A stretch of DNA of 64,000 bases from NCBI RefSeq assembly GCF_000003815.2, contig NC_049979.1, positions 14,679,459 to 14,743,458 of the forward strand, given 5' to 3'. The DNA comes from Branchiostoma floridae. Taxonomy: Eukaryota > Chordata > Leptocardii > Amphioxiformes > Branchiostomatidae. The position numbers and the translations under genes were made by a program. The notes below the pieces were generated by a model. The model was not told where the DNA came from and searched no databases. It worked only from the letters and a program-made list of their open reading frames with translations. Positions 14,601-24,300 of the stretch are shown piece after piece; position 1 is the stretch's first letter, and every line of letters begins with the position of its first letter.

Positions 14601-14821
14601 GATAGGTTAAAAAATTAAGTGTACATATTTCCTACATAACCGTTGATCTGTTTTAATTGCTCCCTTCACCTGAGATACATATGATGGAGGAGCATGGTAG
14701 GGAGGGAGGGAGACTTTACCTGATACGCTTCTTGCCGCTGTCGTGAACCAGACATGGGGCTCATGGCGACCTCTACGGCCCCTATAAGCTGCTGGACTAA
14801 TGGTGCGAGTTCTTGCTCCAT
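2633..14821 (-). CDS. XPO5: Exportin-5, N-terminal 718 residues (gene continues left of window)
   Basis: Ran-GTP dependent karyopherin that exports pre-miRNAs and other structured RNAs from the nucleus. Nineteen coding exons join in phase: 14720-14821, 10215-10336, 9712-9784, 8763-8900, 8327-8509, 7740-7772, 7282-7467, 7086-7162, 6846-6948, 6606-6692, 6040-6165, 5409-5499, 5033-5274, 4716-4772, 4304-4402, 4153-4194, 3840-3932, 3258-3457 and 2633-2732. The product aligns collinearly with vertebrate XPO5 from the start. Diagnostic blocks are VIRHFGLQLLEHC (exon 2), IKREWPQHWP (exon 4), ETQTELVLLIFLRLVED (exon 5), VDFDSDDEFNSFF (exon 12), VRRHACSALLRICRD (exon 17) and LMLISNQFKNFDRQ (exon 18). 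The start is the first ATG of exon 1, whose peptide MEQELAPLVQQLIGAVE matches the family N-terminus. All splice sites are GT-AG, although two donors are weak (GTTGAC after 5033, GTCTGT after 7282). About 480 C-terminal residues are missing because the gene leaves the window. Intron 1 (10337-14719) is enlarged by nested transposons. Exon ends are manual and could be off by a base. Confidence 0.95.
5608..5829. mobile_element. MITE-like element with 18-bp terminal inverted repeats
   Basis: Lies in XPO5 intron 11. The ends are perfect inverted repeats, TCATATACTGTAAATGCA at 5608-5625 and its complement at 5812-5829. The interior is unusually rich in CGCGG/CCGCG words (repeated 'ttcgcggt' blocks) and contains a GCGGCCGCCGC core, in an AT-rich intron. 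It has no coding capacity. The structure indicates a short non-autonomous DNA transposon; superfamily not assigned. Confidence 0.75.
11188..11207. repeat. (CAA)n microsatellite
   Basis: About six tandem CAA units in XPO5 intron 1, just left of the nested retroelements. Confidence 0.8.
11306..13732 (+). CDS. LINE ORF2 remnant: endonuclease C-terminal half plus reverse transcriptase
   Basis: This open frame encodes the replication protein of a non-LTR retrotransposon. Its first 21 or so residues come from intron and LTR sequence upstream of the insertion, so the ATG is not the element's own. True element sequence begins near residue 21. Visible parts are the end of an apurinic-like endonuclease (GDFNH near residue 73, SLSDHNCVLW near residue 124), then a reverse transcriptase with LRPISLTPL, DLSKAFDRVDH, GVAQGTILGP and the catalytic motif YVDD (residues 565-568, bases 12998-13009). 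The thumb region contains KLYLLRRLKRFGV. The frame closes at 13732, about 300 bases before the poly(A). The clade is uncertain (CR1, L2 or a jockey relative). It is not a host gene. Confidence 0.9.
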   Translation: MQGLLSSTIVKQPEGRVRTESPQRLTRQFSSMVLCTVYSPPQSPHEDLLVEHLITAADQLRTTYPNIGFAFVGDFNHVNIHDILLDREFSQVVHNNTRGNAILDLIITNMKTCYKKPEILPPLSLSDHNCVLWKPQVKLKQNTGTKKTIRPIREPGLSEFGRWITSHPWDEVYGATTATDKTKAFYETLTTAIDKFFPARTIKLHPRDKPWITPQIKFLIKQRQEAFSKGTFTPNSKYYKYKVQKEIRKAKNNFYKVRVESSKTENPRSWHKNIKNMCNMNKKINRINTPGISQDDSTAIANEINSKFAEVSQSLPPLEPASLPAFLPDFPLPTVHVWEVYAHLRSTNPHKSPGPDGVPASILKEFACEISGPLCDLINTSLKQGVVPQEWREANVIPLPKSSPPHIDDLRPISLTPLLAKDCERFVANWILEDITPNLDPRQFGCRKKRSTTHALVSLLDFMYKSTSTPPSSCTLVTTDLSKAFDRVDHATAVRCLLDLGVRPALVPWLYNFMSNRRQRVNYMGETSDWIYLTCGVAQGTILGPIIFMALIDGALRDVLDRWKYVDDMNLAQMWSIRQPCTLQLTLNDLTYWVDEHCMKLNPKKCKVLHVCFAKSPQLPEPLTLEGQALETVVSVKVVGVTVQNDLKWNIHVINMTSSANRKLYLLRRLKRFGVSIADLTTVFTAYIRPALEYATPVWHSSLTVKQTASLERIQKRACRIILGPRYHSYESAMQTLNLSTLFDRRVGICRSFAKSLLNSEFRNWLPPLRQEISGRQTRNSHKLDTPLCRRTRYMNSPIPYMVGLLNS
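11368..14067 (+). mobile_element. 5'-truncated non-LTR retrotransposon (LINE, CR1/L2/jockey-like)
   Basis: Inserted in the 3' LTR of the miniature LTR element, antisense to XPO5. It starts inside the endonuclease domain and ends with AATAAA, short ACTTGA repeats and a poly(A) run (14055-14070). A 4-bp AAAG duplication (11364-11367 and 14068-14071) may be the target-site duplication but is confounded with the poly(A). Only the 5' end is lost; the remaining frame has no stop or frameshift, which suggests recent insertion. Confidence 0.88.
14092..14156 (-). promoter_or_regulatory. tRNA-like internal pol III promoter boxes in the 3' LTR
   Basis: On the minus strand an A-box-like TGGCCGAACGG (14146-14156) is followed 43 bases later by a perfect B box GGTTCGAATCC (14092-14102). 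The A-box wording and the extra stem between the boxes resemble class II (Leu/Ser-type) tRNAs. An identical pair occurs in the 5' LTR at 14374-14438. The acceptor stem does not fold as a proper tRNA, so I do not call a tRNA gene. Pol III activity is an inference. Confidence 0.6.
14320..14495 (-). repeat. 5' LTR (176 bp) of the miniature LTR element
   Basis: Terminal repeat with TG...CA ends. The 142 bases at 14354-14495 match 14072-14213 exactly, and the remaining 34 bases match 11334-11367. Confidence 0.85.
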
Positions 14822-15366
14822 GTTTTCTTCGCTATACGCCGCCGTAATAAGGCGAAAAAGTCCAGACTGTCATTGAATTTGAGATATGCTTCTCCATCGG
14901 CCACGCTCGCATCCTCCTCATGCGGGTCAAAGGTGAAAGTTTACGAACTTTGAGTGGATGTAAAAGCAGGAATGATTCAAAGGCGAACTGAAAATGAGTT
15001 GGTGAACTTTTGACTATTTTCCTCAAGAATTTTGTAAAATCTACCACACTGTATCAAAACAAACAATAATATTTATTTCACGTTGTCGCTGTTATTCATA
15101 TTTGTGATCCAAATGTTTTAGACTGATGATAATCCTTCCATCTGGATTCTGATTTTAGGTTATTTCATCTTTTAGTGGAATCCCGAGTCCATGACTTCAC
15201 CAAACATGGCGGGTGCTGACCGTGACGACGTTTTCTCTGCATTGACCGGTAGAATTATTCCCTTTTTCTTGACATTCGTGCAATAACCTTTCTTTGCATT
15301 TGTTTATGGGCACCTCTAGGCCATGTTGTGCAAATCTTTCGAAGAAAATAGTCGTGTAATTTCGGG
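14822..15366. promoter_or_regulatory. Shared head-to-head promoter region of XPO5 and PI4KA
   Basis: Only 545 bp separate the two divergent start codons, so both 5' UTRs and core promoters must lie here. The ends nearest each gene are richer in CpG than the flanking introns. No TATA box at a convincing distance was seen. Transcription starts cannot be placed from sequence alone. Confidence 0.6.
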
Positions 15367-18300
15367 ATGAGTGCGTCGACGTCCTCAACTGGCACACTCC
15401 CCCGCCCCCTCGCGGGTGGGGCCGAGGGCCAGGCTGTCCCCACCCCGGTACCGGCCGGCCCCGATGGCTTCTTCTCCGCCACGGTACTGAACCTGTCCCG
15501 GGCGCTAGCCGCCCTGACCCCCGCCCCTGCGGAGAAGGTGAAGCGGCTGATGCGGCTGTGTGGACAGGAGAACTCGCAGGGAGTGTACACTTTGGACCGG
15601 AGAGGCCGGGATGCGATCGTGGCACTGGGAGTCTTCATCATCGAGTCAGGACTTCAGCACAAGGTGTGTTAAAATGAATGATTATCTGTAGTCTTGGGGT
15701 TGGTCTGTATTGTGCATAACACAGGTGGACTTGTTGTGTTTTATCTTTTGTTGAATAATGATCTTGATTACGACTTTGTCTGCTGAGACAAAGACATTTG
15801 CATTTTCCTCTTCTAAAGTGCAATACATCTGGGGGTTAGGAATTTGTGATAAAAAAATTGGCAGCCAGTAATTCTACATACTGGAGAATGAAGGACATGT
15901 AATGTGATGATTGTACATTCAAGGGTACTTGTTTACAGGGCAAAATCAGCTTCGATGTGATGAATTAGGTGATCCTTTAACGTTGCTTTTTTTTCTCTAC
16001 TTTTTAATAATAATAATATTAATATCGGGTGTATTTGCAGCCAGTAGGTACCCAATGTTAGGATAATGAGGCTGATTAACATGGCCGAGGCGGCGCCTCG
16101 AGCATGTGACCCCTGTTTTACGTCCCATCCAAAAGACGATCAATGTTACCTTACTTAGCATTACACTAGCTGACCAGTAATTAAGTAAGACTAAGAGCAC
16201 CAAATTACATGTAGTACTGGAGATTAGTACAGTGTCTCTGTGGTAAATTATGACTCAGCATAGTATATTATTACAACCAAGGAGGTTAAAAAAAACAATT
16301 TTAACCTCCTTGTTACAACATAATGATAATGATTGGCCGGCTGATCTTTTTCCCAGGAAATCCATATTCTAGTAACCATCAGTTAGTGGTTGTTGTGTGC
16401 TTTCACCTAGTTCAATCTGGGGGGAGTATCGCATACATGGTCTGACAATAAGTCATTTTGAACAGACAAGCAGACAGTAGTTTCAGCAGTCATGGTACTG
16501 TTTGAAATGCAGAGACAGATATTTCCAACGACTCATTAACACTGTGGATTTCAGCTGGTGCTTACAAGGTTGCAGGTTGAGATGGTTCAAACAAAACAGG
16601 GTCACCAGGATTTTTAGTTGATTCCATGTTAGTTAGTTCAATGTAATCTTACACTTGCAGTTAGAATATAATTATAGCATAGTGTAGTTCTTTCTGGAAA
16701 GTCTCCCAGTATATTGAAAAAAGCAACCTATGGGACTTTCCACTTTTATGTTAGATTTCTATTCAACATGAGTTCTTTGACAAATCCAGTTCCTGTGCAT
16801 ATGCTTGGGGCAGTGCAGAGTTACTGAATATGTCAAGGCCCTGTCTTTAGATTTATCCCCAAACCCTGTCCACCTAGGCCAAAAATTAGAAATACAAAAA
16901 AAATTACAGCCAGTCTCTGATTTGTACAACTACTGGCTGTGATGTATTGTCAGCCCTAGTCTAACTTCTATGACCACCTTAGTTATATGGATCCTGGTAA
17001 ACAATGGAGATTTAATGCTGAACAGTCAGTCTACATCTCAGTGTGAGACTTATGACTGCAATTTTCGTCTCATTTTCAGGAGCTCCTAGTCCCCTACCTG
17101 ATCGAAATCCTTAGAAACCTCCCTGGTGCTCATTGGATCCCTTCCCCCACCACAAGTAAACAGGTGAGTGAAGCTCTACTGTGTTAACCAAAACAGAAGT
17201 AAGAGTAGAAAATCCTTTTAGACAGTTTGTTGAGACGTAACTCTTACAGAAGTCCTGGGCTCAAATCCCCTGATATGTCCGAAACTGTGCCTATGGGAAA
17301 GGAATTTCCCTACTTCAGATGGGTCAAAATGTGTACTTCAGTTAGGGATGAGACTTAAGATTGTGGTCTTGTGTTTAAGGAAAGCTGCACCTCCAGCACA
17401 TAAAAGAACCCACCACACTTATCGAAAAGAGTAGAGGTCCTTACAGTTGTGAGTTGATCAAATCTTACAATTGAGGTACCTTGCATATACTGCCATAATG
17501 ATCATCATAATGGGCACCAAAGGAAGAAACAGCACTCTACCCATTTGCAGGTTGTAACATTGTTTCTTCCCATAGAATGGCCTTCCTGAGAGTGAGCAGT
17601 TCAGCTTCTGCCTGGTGACTCTGTTGACAGACATAGCACACAGGGATCCATCCTTCCGTGGGGAGATCATCACAGCTCAGGTAGAAGTGCTGCAGGTCAG
17701 TAGGATCTTTAGGTTGCTGAAGCTATTTGTATCCCATCGCGTTCATGTAAACAAAATGGCACAGTCTAGATAGGTTAACTTCTGTTACATGATAGACCTG
17801 GATATAAATGCTCTCCATGTTCTCCACAGTCTTTAACTTAAAAGATAGAATAGGGAGAAATTGCCATGGTGCCATGTTGCCTGGACCTTCCCTTCATCTT
17901 ACTTAATTCTGGACTTAAGAAATTCCGAAGAGCTCCTTGTCCCCAAAAGCCTAGATAAAAAGAATTGCAACCTATATTTGACTTTGAGACATGGGCTATG
18001 AATCAACTATAGTATGAAGTAAAAGAGGCTATTGTCATCATCAAAGAAATAAAGAAGAATGAATTGTTTCATGTTTATCTTACAGACCCTTGCCACCTTG
18101 TGCCAGAGTGCTGACATCCCCAAAGTTGCCCTTTGCAGTATAGTTGTCCCCTCTCTGCTGGGAGTTGCTCGTGCGCTCGGTCGGTACAGCACCGGCGACA
18201 TCGGCCTAATCTCCCAGCTGTTTCCCCGTGAGACTTTCTGCTCCCCTGCATCCACTCGAGTTAGCACACCTGCCACACCAACCTTCCCTGTCCTGGGGCA

Positions 18301-21300
18301 CAGCCGTCCAGTCAGCGCCTGTCTACAACTTACACTCAACCTACAGGGACACTTTTTGCCCCCCTCTCCCAACCCCTCACCAACGCCCTCCCCACGAGGG
18401 TCAGAAGGTGCAGCCATCTTTGGCAGCTCTCTGCCTAACTCCCCCATCCATGGAGGTGTATATCAGGGGGTGATGTCTCCACTGGCTTCAGAAGATCTGT
18501 TGCAAACTGTTGGCACCAGCTTCCCCATGGCGGCCACGCTAGGAGGGACAAGGAGAGCCCCTTTACATCTCAATCCAGCCCAGTTACAGGATATCCTGTC
18601 CACCGCTAAATCTCTCCTTACCAAAGACATTCTCAAGAACTTGGATGCAAAAGCAACAGAGTGCTTCATGCCTGGGGGAGGCCCAAGCTACCCCTATCAT
18701 TCCTTCAGCGAGACTTTGACGGTTGTGTTGACCAATCTTCTTCACGATCTTCTCTATAATGTAAAGGATCTTTCTGCCTCGTTTACCAAGGAAGTCCATG
18801 ACTTCATCAAAGGTTTGTTCATTGCGGGACAAACGGAGGTCATGGAGAAACTAGCAGAAGCAAAACTTTCCTACAAGGCGTTCAACCCAGTGGTGCTGCA
18901 TGTTAGAGCCAACGCTGCCTGTGTGGACCTGCTGGTATGGGCAGAGCAGGAGGAGGCAGGGGTGGATGCCCTCTGTAGTCGTCTCCAGGAGAAACTTAAC
19001 ACAAGCACAAGCTCCAAGCTGGTGGTATTGCACATGCCACTGCTCCTGTGCTGCCTGCAGGGCCTCGGGTCCCTGGCAGAAAAGTTTCCCGGGAACACGT
19101 ACAACATTCTCAACATTCTCCGCGACTTCCTGATCAACCCTTCCCCCCTGGTGATGAAGCTTCACCGTCTGCAGGTCACCACTGCCACCAGGGGCAATGC
19201 ACACTCACTCAGTGGGCCTCCATCCATCCATGTTACCGGGACCAGTCCTGTTCACTCACAGAGTCAGTCTTCTACCGAGTACCACAGCCTGCGCGACTCA
19301 GCCATTACCAACATCTGCCGTGTCCTAAAGGCGGGGATAAAGGACGATCCAGACTGTGTTCATGCGTTTCTGGCATCCCTGTCTAACCGGCTGTATGCTG
19401 CCGAGATAAGTGACAGGGAATCAACTCTCATCTCCACCCACACTATTCACATCCTTGGTGCTATTGCAGTTACTTTCAAGGATGACCTCAAGACCATGCA
19501 GTCAGTCCTTCAGATCTTCCAGCAGCGGTTCTGTAGCCCTGCCTCTCCTCTAGATGTCCTTATTGTGGACCAGATGGCTCTCATGCTCCTAGCAGGAGAA
19601 CCTACCACGTACCAGGAGATCCTGAAGATGTTCATCACAATCACTGTGGAGGCAGGGTCTGCCACGTACTCACAGGACCTTCATGCTACCAACAACAAAG
19701 CCCATGGTTACAGGCATGTTTCACTGGCAGTCATCAATGCCCTGGGGGTTGTAGCTAGTAATTTACAGGGTGAGGAACAGCTTCAGCAACTTCTTGTCCG
19801 TTTGCTGGAGCTGTTTGTGCAGATGGGGCTTGAAGGTAAGCGAGCGAGTGAGAAGGCCAGCGAGAAGTCCTCCACAGCAATCAAGGCTTCCAGCAGTGCA
19901 GGAAACTTGGGCATCCTCATTCCGATCCTGGCTTTGTTGATGAAACGCTTGACCACAATCGTAGACCCCAATCCACGGCTGTACAAGCTGTTTCGTGACT
20001 TCTGGCTGTACTGTGTGGTCATGGGATTTGTCACAGAAGGTGCCGGCTTGTGGCCACCGGAATGGTATGATGGTGTTTGCGAGATCGCCACCAAGTCCCC
20101 TGTGTTGCTGTCTCCAGGCGGTGAGCACCTACGGTCAGAGCTCCAGTACAACTCAGCACTGAGGAATGATGCTGCAGGGCCAGCAGAGCTGTATGAACTG
20201 AGGGCCACAATCCTCAACCTCCTGGGACATCCAGCAGAGGTAGGGTCACTCATTAACAAGCTCAGCTTTGCCCAGTGCACCTACCTTCTCTCTGTGTTCA
20301 AGTTGGAAACTATGAGAGTCAAACACTCCACAGATATGAGTAGCTTTCACCTCGTCTTCCGCTACCTAGAGGACAAACAGGTGCAGAAGGACAAGGCAGG
20401 GATGCTGCAGTGTCTGCTTGCTGTTGCTGATCAGGCTTTCAAGATCTTCCTTGATGTCATGACCAACAAGCCACGGACAGATGTGTGGGAGAAAGAGCTT
20501 GTCAAGCATGCCCAGTTCCTACTTGTCAAGTTCAACCATCAGATGAAGCGCATCCGTCGTGTTGCAGACAAGTTTTTGTCAGGGCTTGTTGACCGGTTTC
20601 CACACCTACTGTGGAGCGGGGAGGTGATCTCTACCATGCTGGATATTCTACAGCTCCTGTCCAAGGGACTGCAGAGGGATTCAAAACTTGAGGCCATACA
20701 GGCAAAAGTTCCCAACACCTCCCATCAGCTAACTATTCCAGATACCATTGAGGCGAGGGAGAGTGTTGTGCAGGACTTTGCCGCTCGGTGTACAGGTATT
20801 TTGCAAGAGGCACTGAAGTGGGCACCTGCAGCCACCAAGTCTCACCTGGAGGAGTACTTGAGAAAAATCGAAAACACCTGCGACGGACTGACCAAACATG
20901 CGGGCATGGCCCTTGCAGCAGAAAGCATTTTGCAATACGCAGGTAACACGAAGGATGTGGCTACGTCAAAGATAGACAAGAGACCAAAGTGTGTGAACAA
21001 GGATCATTCCAGTTTTGTGGCTTCCACCAACATGAGGAGCTGCTTCATGGGTGAGGTGCAAGGCATGTTGAGTCTGTGTCAGGGCGATGAGAGGAGGCTG
21101 GCAAGGACCTTCCACCAACAGCTCACTGCATCCTCACAAGGCAGGGACTTCCAGCATTTCCGTAAGTCCCTCTTTAGAGTTACAGCTCTCCTCATCAACA
21201 GCAAGGGCTGCCACCGGCCTCTGCTGCACAGCCTATCCCAGGCACCCATACGCTATTTCACAGACAAGGCCATGGAAACCACCATCTGCTGTTGGCAGTG

Positions 21301-24300
21301 GTTGCTAGCGGCTAGAGCAGACTTGGAGCTTCCCTTCATGCTGGCCATGACAGCAGCCTGGAAGATGGGAGTGGACATGCGCCTCGGGCTGTTCATGCAC
21401 AACGTGGACGAGGTGGACGTGCTGGCTAGCTTTGGGGAGGAGGACTGTAAGTCAAAGGCGCCATATGTTGAGCCGCACAACATCTGGATCAACTTCCTGA
21501 TGGAGAGGTTTGAGGTGGTGAAGTACCGCAGCACCTCACAAGTGGAAATGTTTGCCGACCTGCTGCACTACTCCCTGCCGATGTTCGTGGGCGGAAAGGA
21601 CCCCATCATGAACCGACATGTTGTTGGGGTTGGTGCCAGATTCCGGCTTCTCACCCTTGGTCTCCTGCTCCTCCAAGGCGATGTCCTGCCCAGCTGCCCC
21701 AGCAAGAATGTGCTGCGGGAGAAAGTCTACACCACAGCATTTGACTACTTCACAGCCGTTCTACCCATTCCACTCAAGGACACCTTGACATTGAGGGAGG
21801 TTGTGGAGATGGTCATGAAGTTCTGGAAGTCACTTCATTCGGACAAGAAATACTTAAAGACAAGCCACGTGATTGGTTCTAGTTTCCCTGAACTTGACTC
21901 TGACACCATTAGTGTGCGTAGTGCCACTGCAACCATGACGTCCGTTCCTGCTGATCTGCGAGCAAGCTCAGACGTTGGCCCTCGTTCAACTCAAGGTTGG
22001 GTAAACACCATGCCAATGTCCTCCAACATGTCTGCCCTGTCCAGGCGGTCCACAGGAACCACCCGTAGCAAGAGCAGGGTGGGAGAGGTAAGGAAAAGTT
22101 TTTTTATTGTCATTGAATGATTGATGATACTGAGTAGAATACATTCAACAACGTTTGAGAAAAACAACTTAATTACATGGCTGCATGTAAAAATGTAAAG
22201 ATAAAGACATAACATATGCATAACGTGCACTTTGTTGAGTGTGTACGTAACATTTGGAACTTTGGACCCCACGACTTTTTGACAAGTAAAGGTGTTTGAT
22301 AAACAGAAGCATGTTGTGTCGAATGACACTTGAAACATAACTACTGAGTAGCAATGTATGATGTGTCTAGCTTCCTAAAGTGACTGGTGTTTTGTGATTG
22401 GGCCAGGTACTGGTGAAGGACTACATGCGGCGACGAGGGCTGCTGCTGTCCCTGGTGGGGAACGAGATCGAGCGGCTAACGACATGGTACAACCCGCTGG
22501 GTCTGTCAGAGCTAAGCTTCGTGGGGCAGGACACCATCACGGCGTGGCAGTCGCAGCCCATGTCAGACAGGGCCTGGAGGGACACGGTACAGATGGCGTG
22601 GGACATCTCCCCACGACTAGCACTGCAGCTCCCAGCCAGGTGGGGGAACCATTCCTTACTCAGTAGTCCCTAAACACTCGTCCCTTCATTGGTTAGGAAC
22701 ACATTTTCCACATTGCAGGTATACAAATGGAAGTAGTCATCTCCATGCTACATACAACTGACACTCCACTTCAGTAACACGTTTAGATGCAGTCTCCTTT
22801 TCTACAGTCTCAAGTGTATGACATTGTACCTAGAAAGGTGATACATACAGTTGTGCAATTGGCTAAAAGTTGTTCTCACGCTGCTTCTACAGGTTCCGTC
22901 AGACTGAAGCCATTTCCAGGGAGGTGACACGTCTAGTCAGGAATGACCCCCAAGCAGTTGTAGATGTCCCGAGAGCAATCCAGGTAAAACTCTGTCAAAT
23001 TAATTTTCAGTTCTGTGTATATAGAGTCTTTTTTTTTACCTGTATGTGTTTGCAAAGTTGAAAACAGGAAGCTCAAAAACAATGACAACATGAATGAACA
23101 GATCTATATTCAAATACAGATCAGGTATTTCCTCAAGGATTACTGACTGAGTATTGTGTAACAGGGTAAAATGCTGTCTTATTCTTGCAGTTCCTTTTGC
23201 CTGTGAGAGTTGAGGAAAAGTCACCTGACCAGAAAGTAGGCCTCACAATGGCAGCACAGCCTGTTATAGATTAACTTATTCTTCTACTCTATAAGTAAAA
23301 ATCTCAGCTTGGACCAGGAATGCTTATAACAGTTATAAAAGCAAGATGGGGCAAAATGCTGCATGGGTGGAGGTACATGTGTATGTGCTTTGAAAGTTGT
23401 TCTTCTAATCAGGGAAAATATATTGCAGGAGAGCACGCTATATCTCTTTCCTGTTTGCTGAAATACCTGGTTAACAAACACTGTGGAGGTGGGCCATTAC
23501 AAAATAAACAAAATGCTACATGGGCTGAGGTTAGCACTTGAGGTTAGCTCTTCCTAGTTCAAGCTTCAATGTACTGTTAAACATTTTCTACTACAGTACC
23601 TGGTCACAGAACACAGTGTTGAAGTGGATGCCCCAGAACTGAGCCACATCCTCACCTGGACAGGTGTAAACCCTGCTATGGCGCTATCGTACTTCTCGCG
23701 CCAGTTCCCACCACATCCATTCACCTCGCAACTTGGCGTGAAGGTCCTGCGCTCCCTCCCACCCGAGGTCACCCTGTTCTACGTGCCACAGCTGATCCAG
23801 GTGTGATGCCATGCAACACCATTAATTTTCATTGGTAAAAGGGACAGAGATACAAATGTCTGTAACAGAAGTAATCACTTCACCTGGAAAAAAATTAGGT
23901 GCTAATACAGATGTTTACACTAATAATCCAGCACTTTCATGACAGCTCTATGATTCAATCATATACAAACTATGATCATTTCTACAATTCCTGGGTCATC
24001 TATATATAGTATAGTACATGTCTACTTGCATATGCTAAAGTTATATTACCCAGTTTTTACATCGTACACTTAACAATTGTTGTGCAATGAGGTTTTTGTG
24101 TCTACAAATGTGACAGTCAGTTTCCATTTCTTTCCCCAGGCTCTGCGCTATGACACCATGGGGTATGTACAGGAGTATATCCAGTGGGCCAGTCGGCGCT
24201 CCCAGCTCCTGGCTCACCAGTTTGTCTGGAACATGAAGACCAACGCTTACACTGATGAGGATGGCACCATCAAGGACGCAGAGGTGTGTATTTGCTTCTG

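Larger units (their letters stand above)
10337..14719. other. XPO5 intron 1 with nested mobile elements
   Basis: This 4.4-kb intron separates XPO5 exons 1 and 2. It holds a short (GT)n run at 10437-10455, a stretch with repeated 'aggtacagg' words at 10670-10730, a (CAA)n run at 11188-11207, and the nested LTR element plus LINE at 11334-14495. The rest shows nothing recognisable. Confidence 0.8.
15664..17079. other. PI4KA intron 1
   Basis: AT-rich intron of 1.4 kb. It contains a dispersed-repeat-like patch at about 16020-16150 and a perfect short hairpin at 16276-16313. Nothing else is recognisable. Confidence 0.7.

Noticed and set aside
15197-15641. Two Pro/Arg/Ser-rich minus-strand frames
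   Set aside because: They overlap PI4KA exon 1 and reflect its GC-rich composition.
18007-18447. 146-codon open frame on the minus strand
   Set aside because: Shadow of the large PI4KA exon on the opposite strand.
19783-20280. 165-codon open frame on the minus strand
   Set aside because: Shadow of PI4KA coding sequence; no homology of its own.
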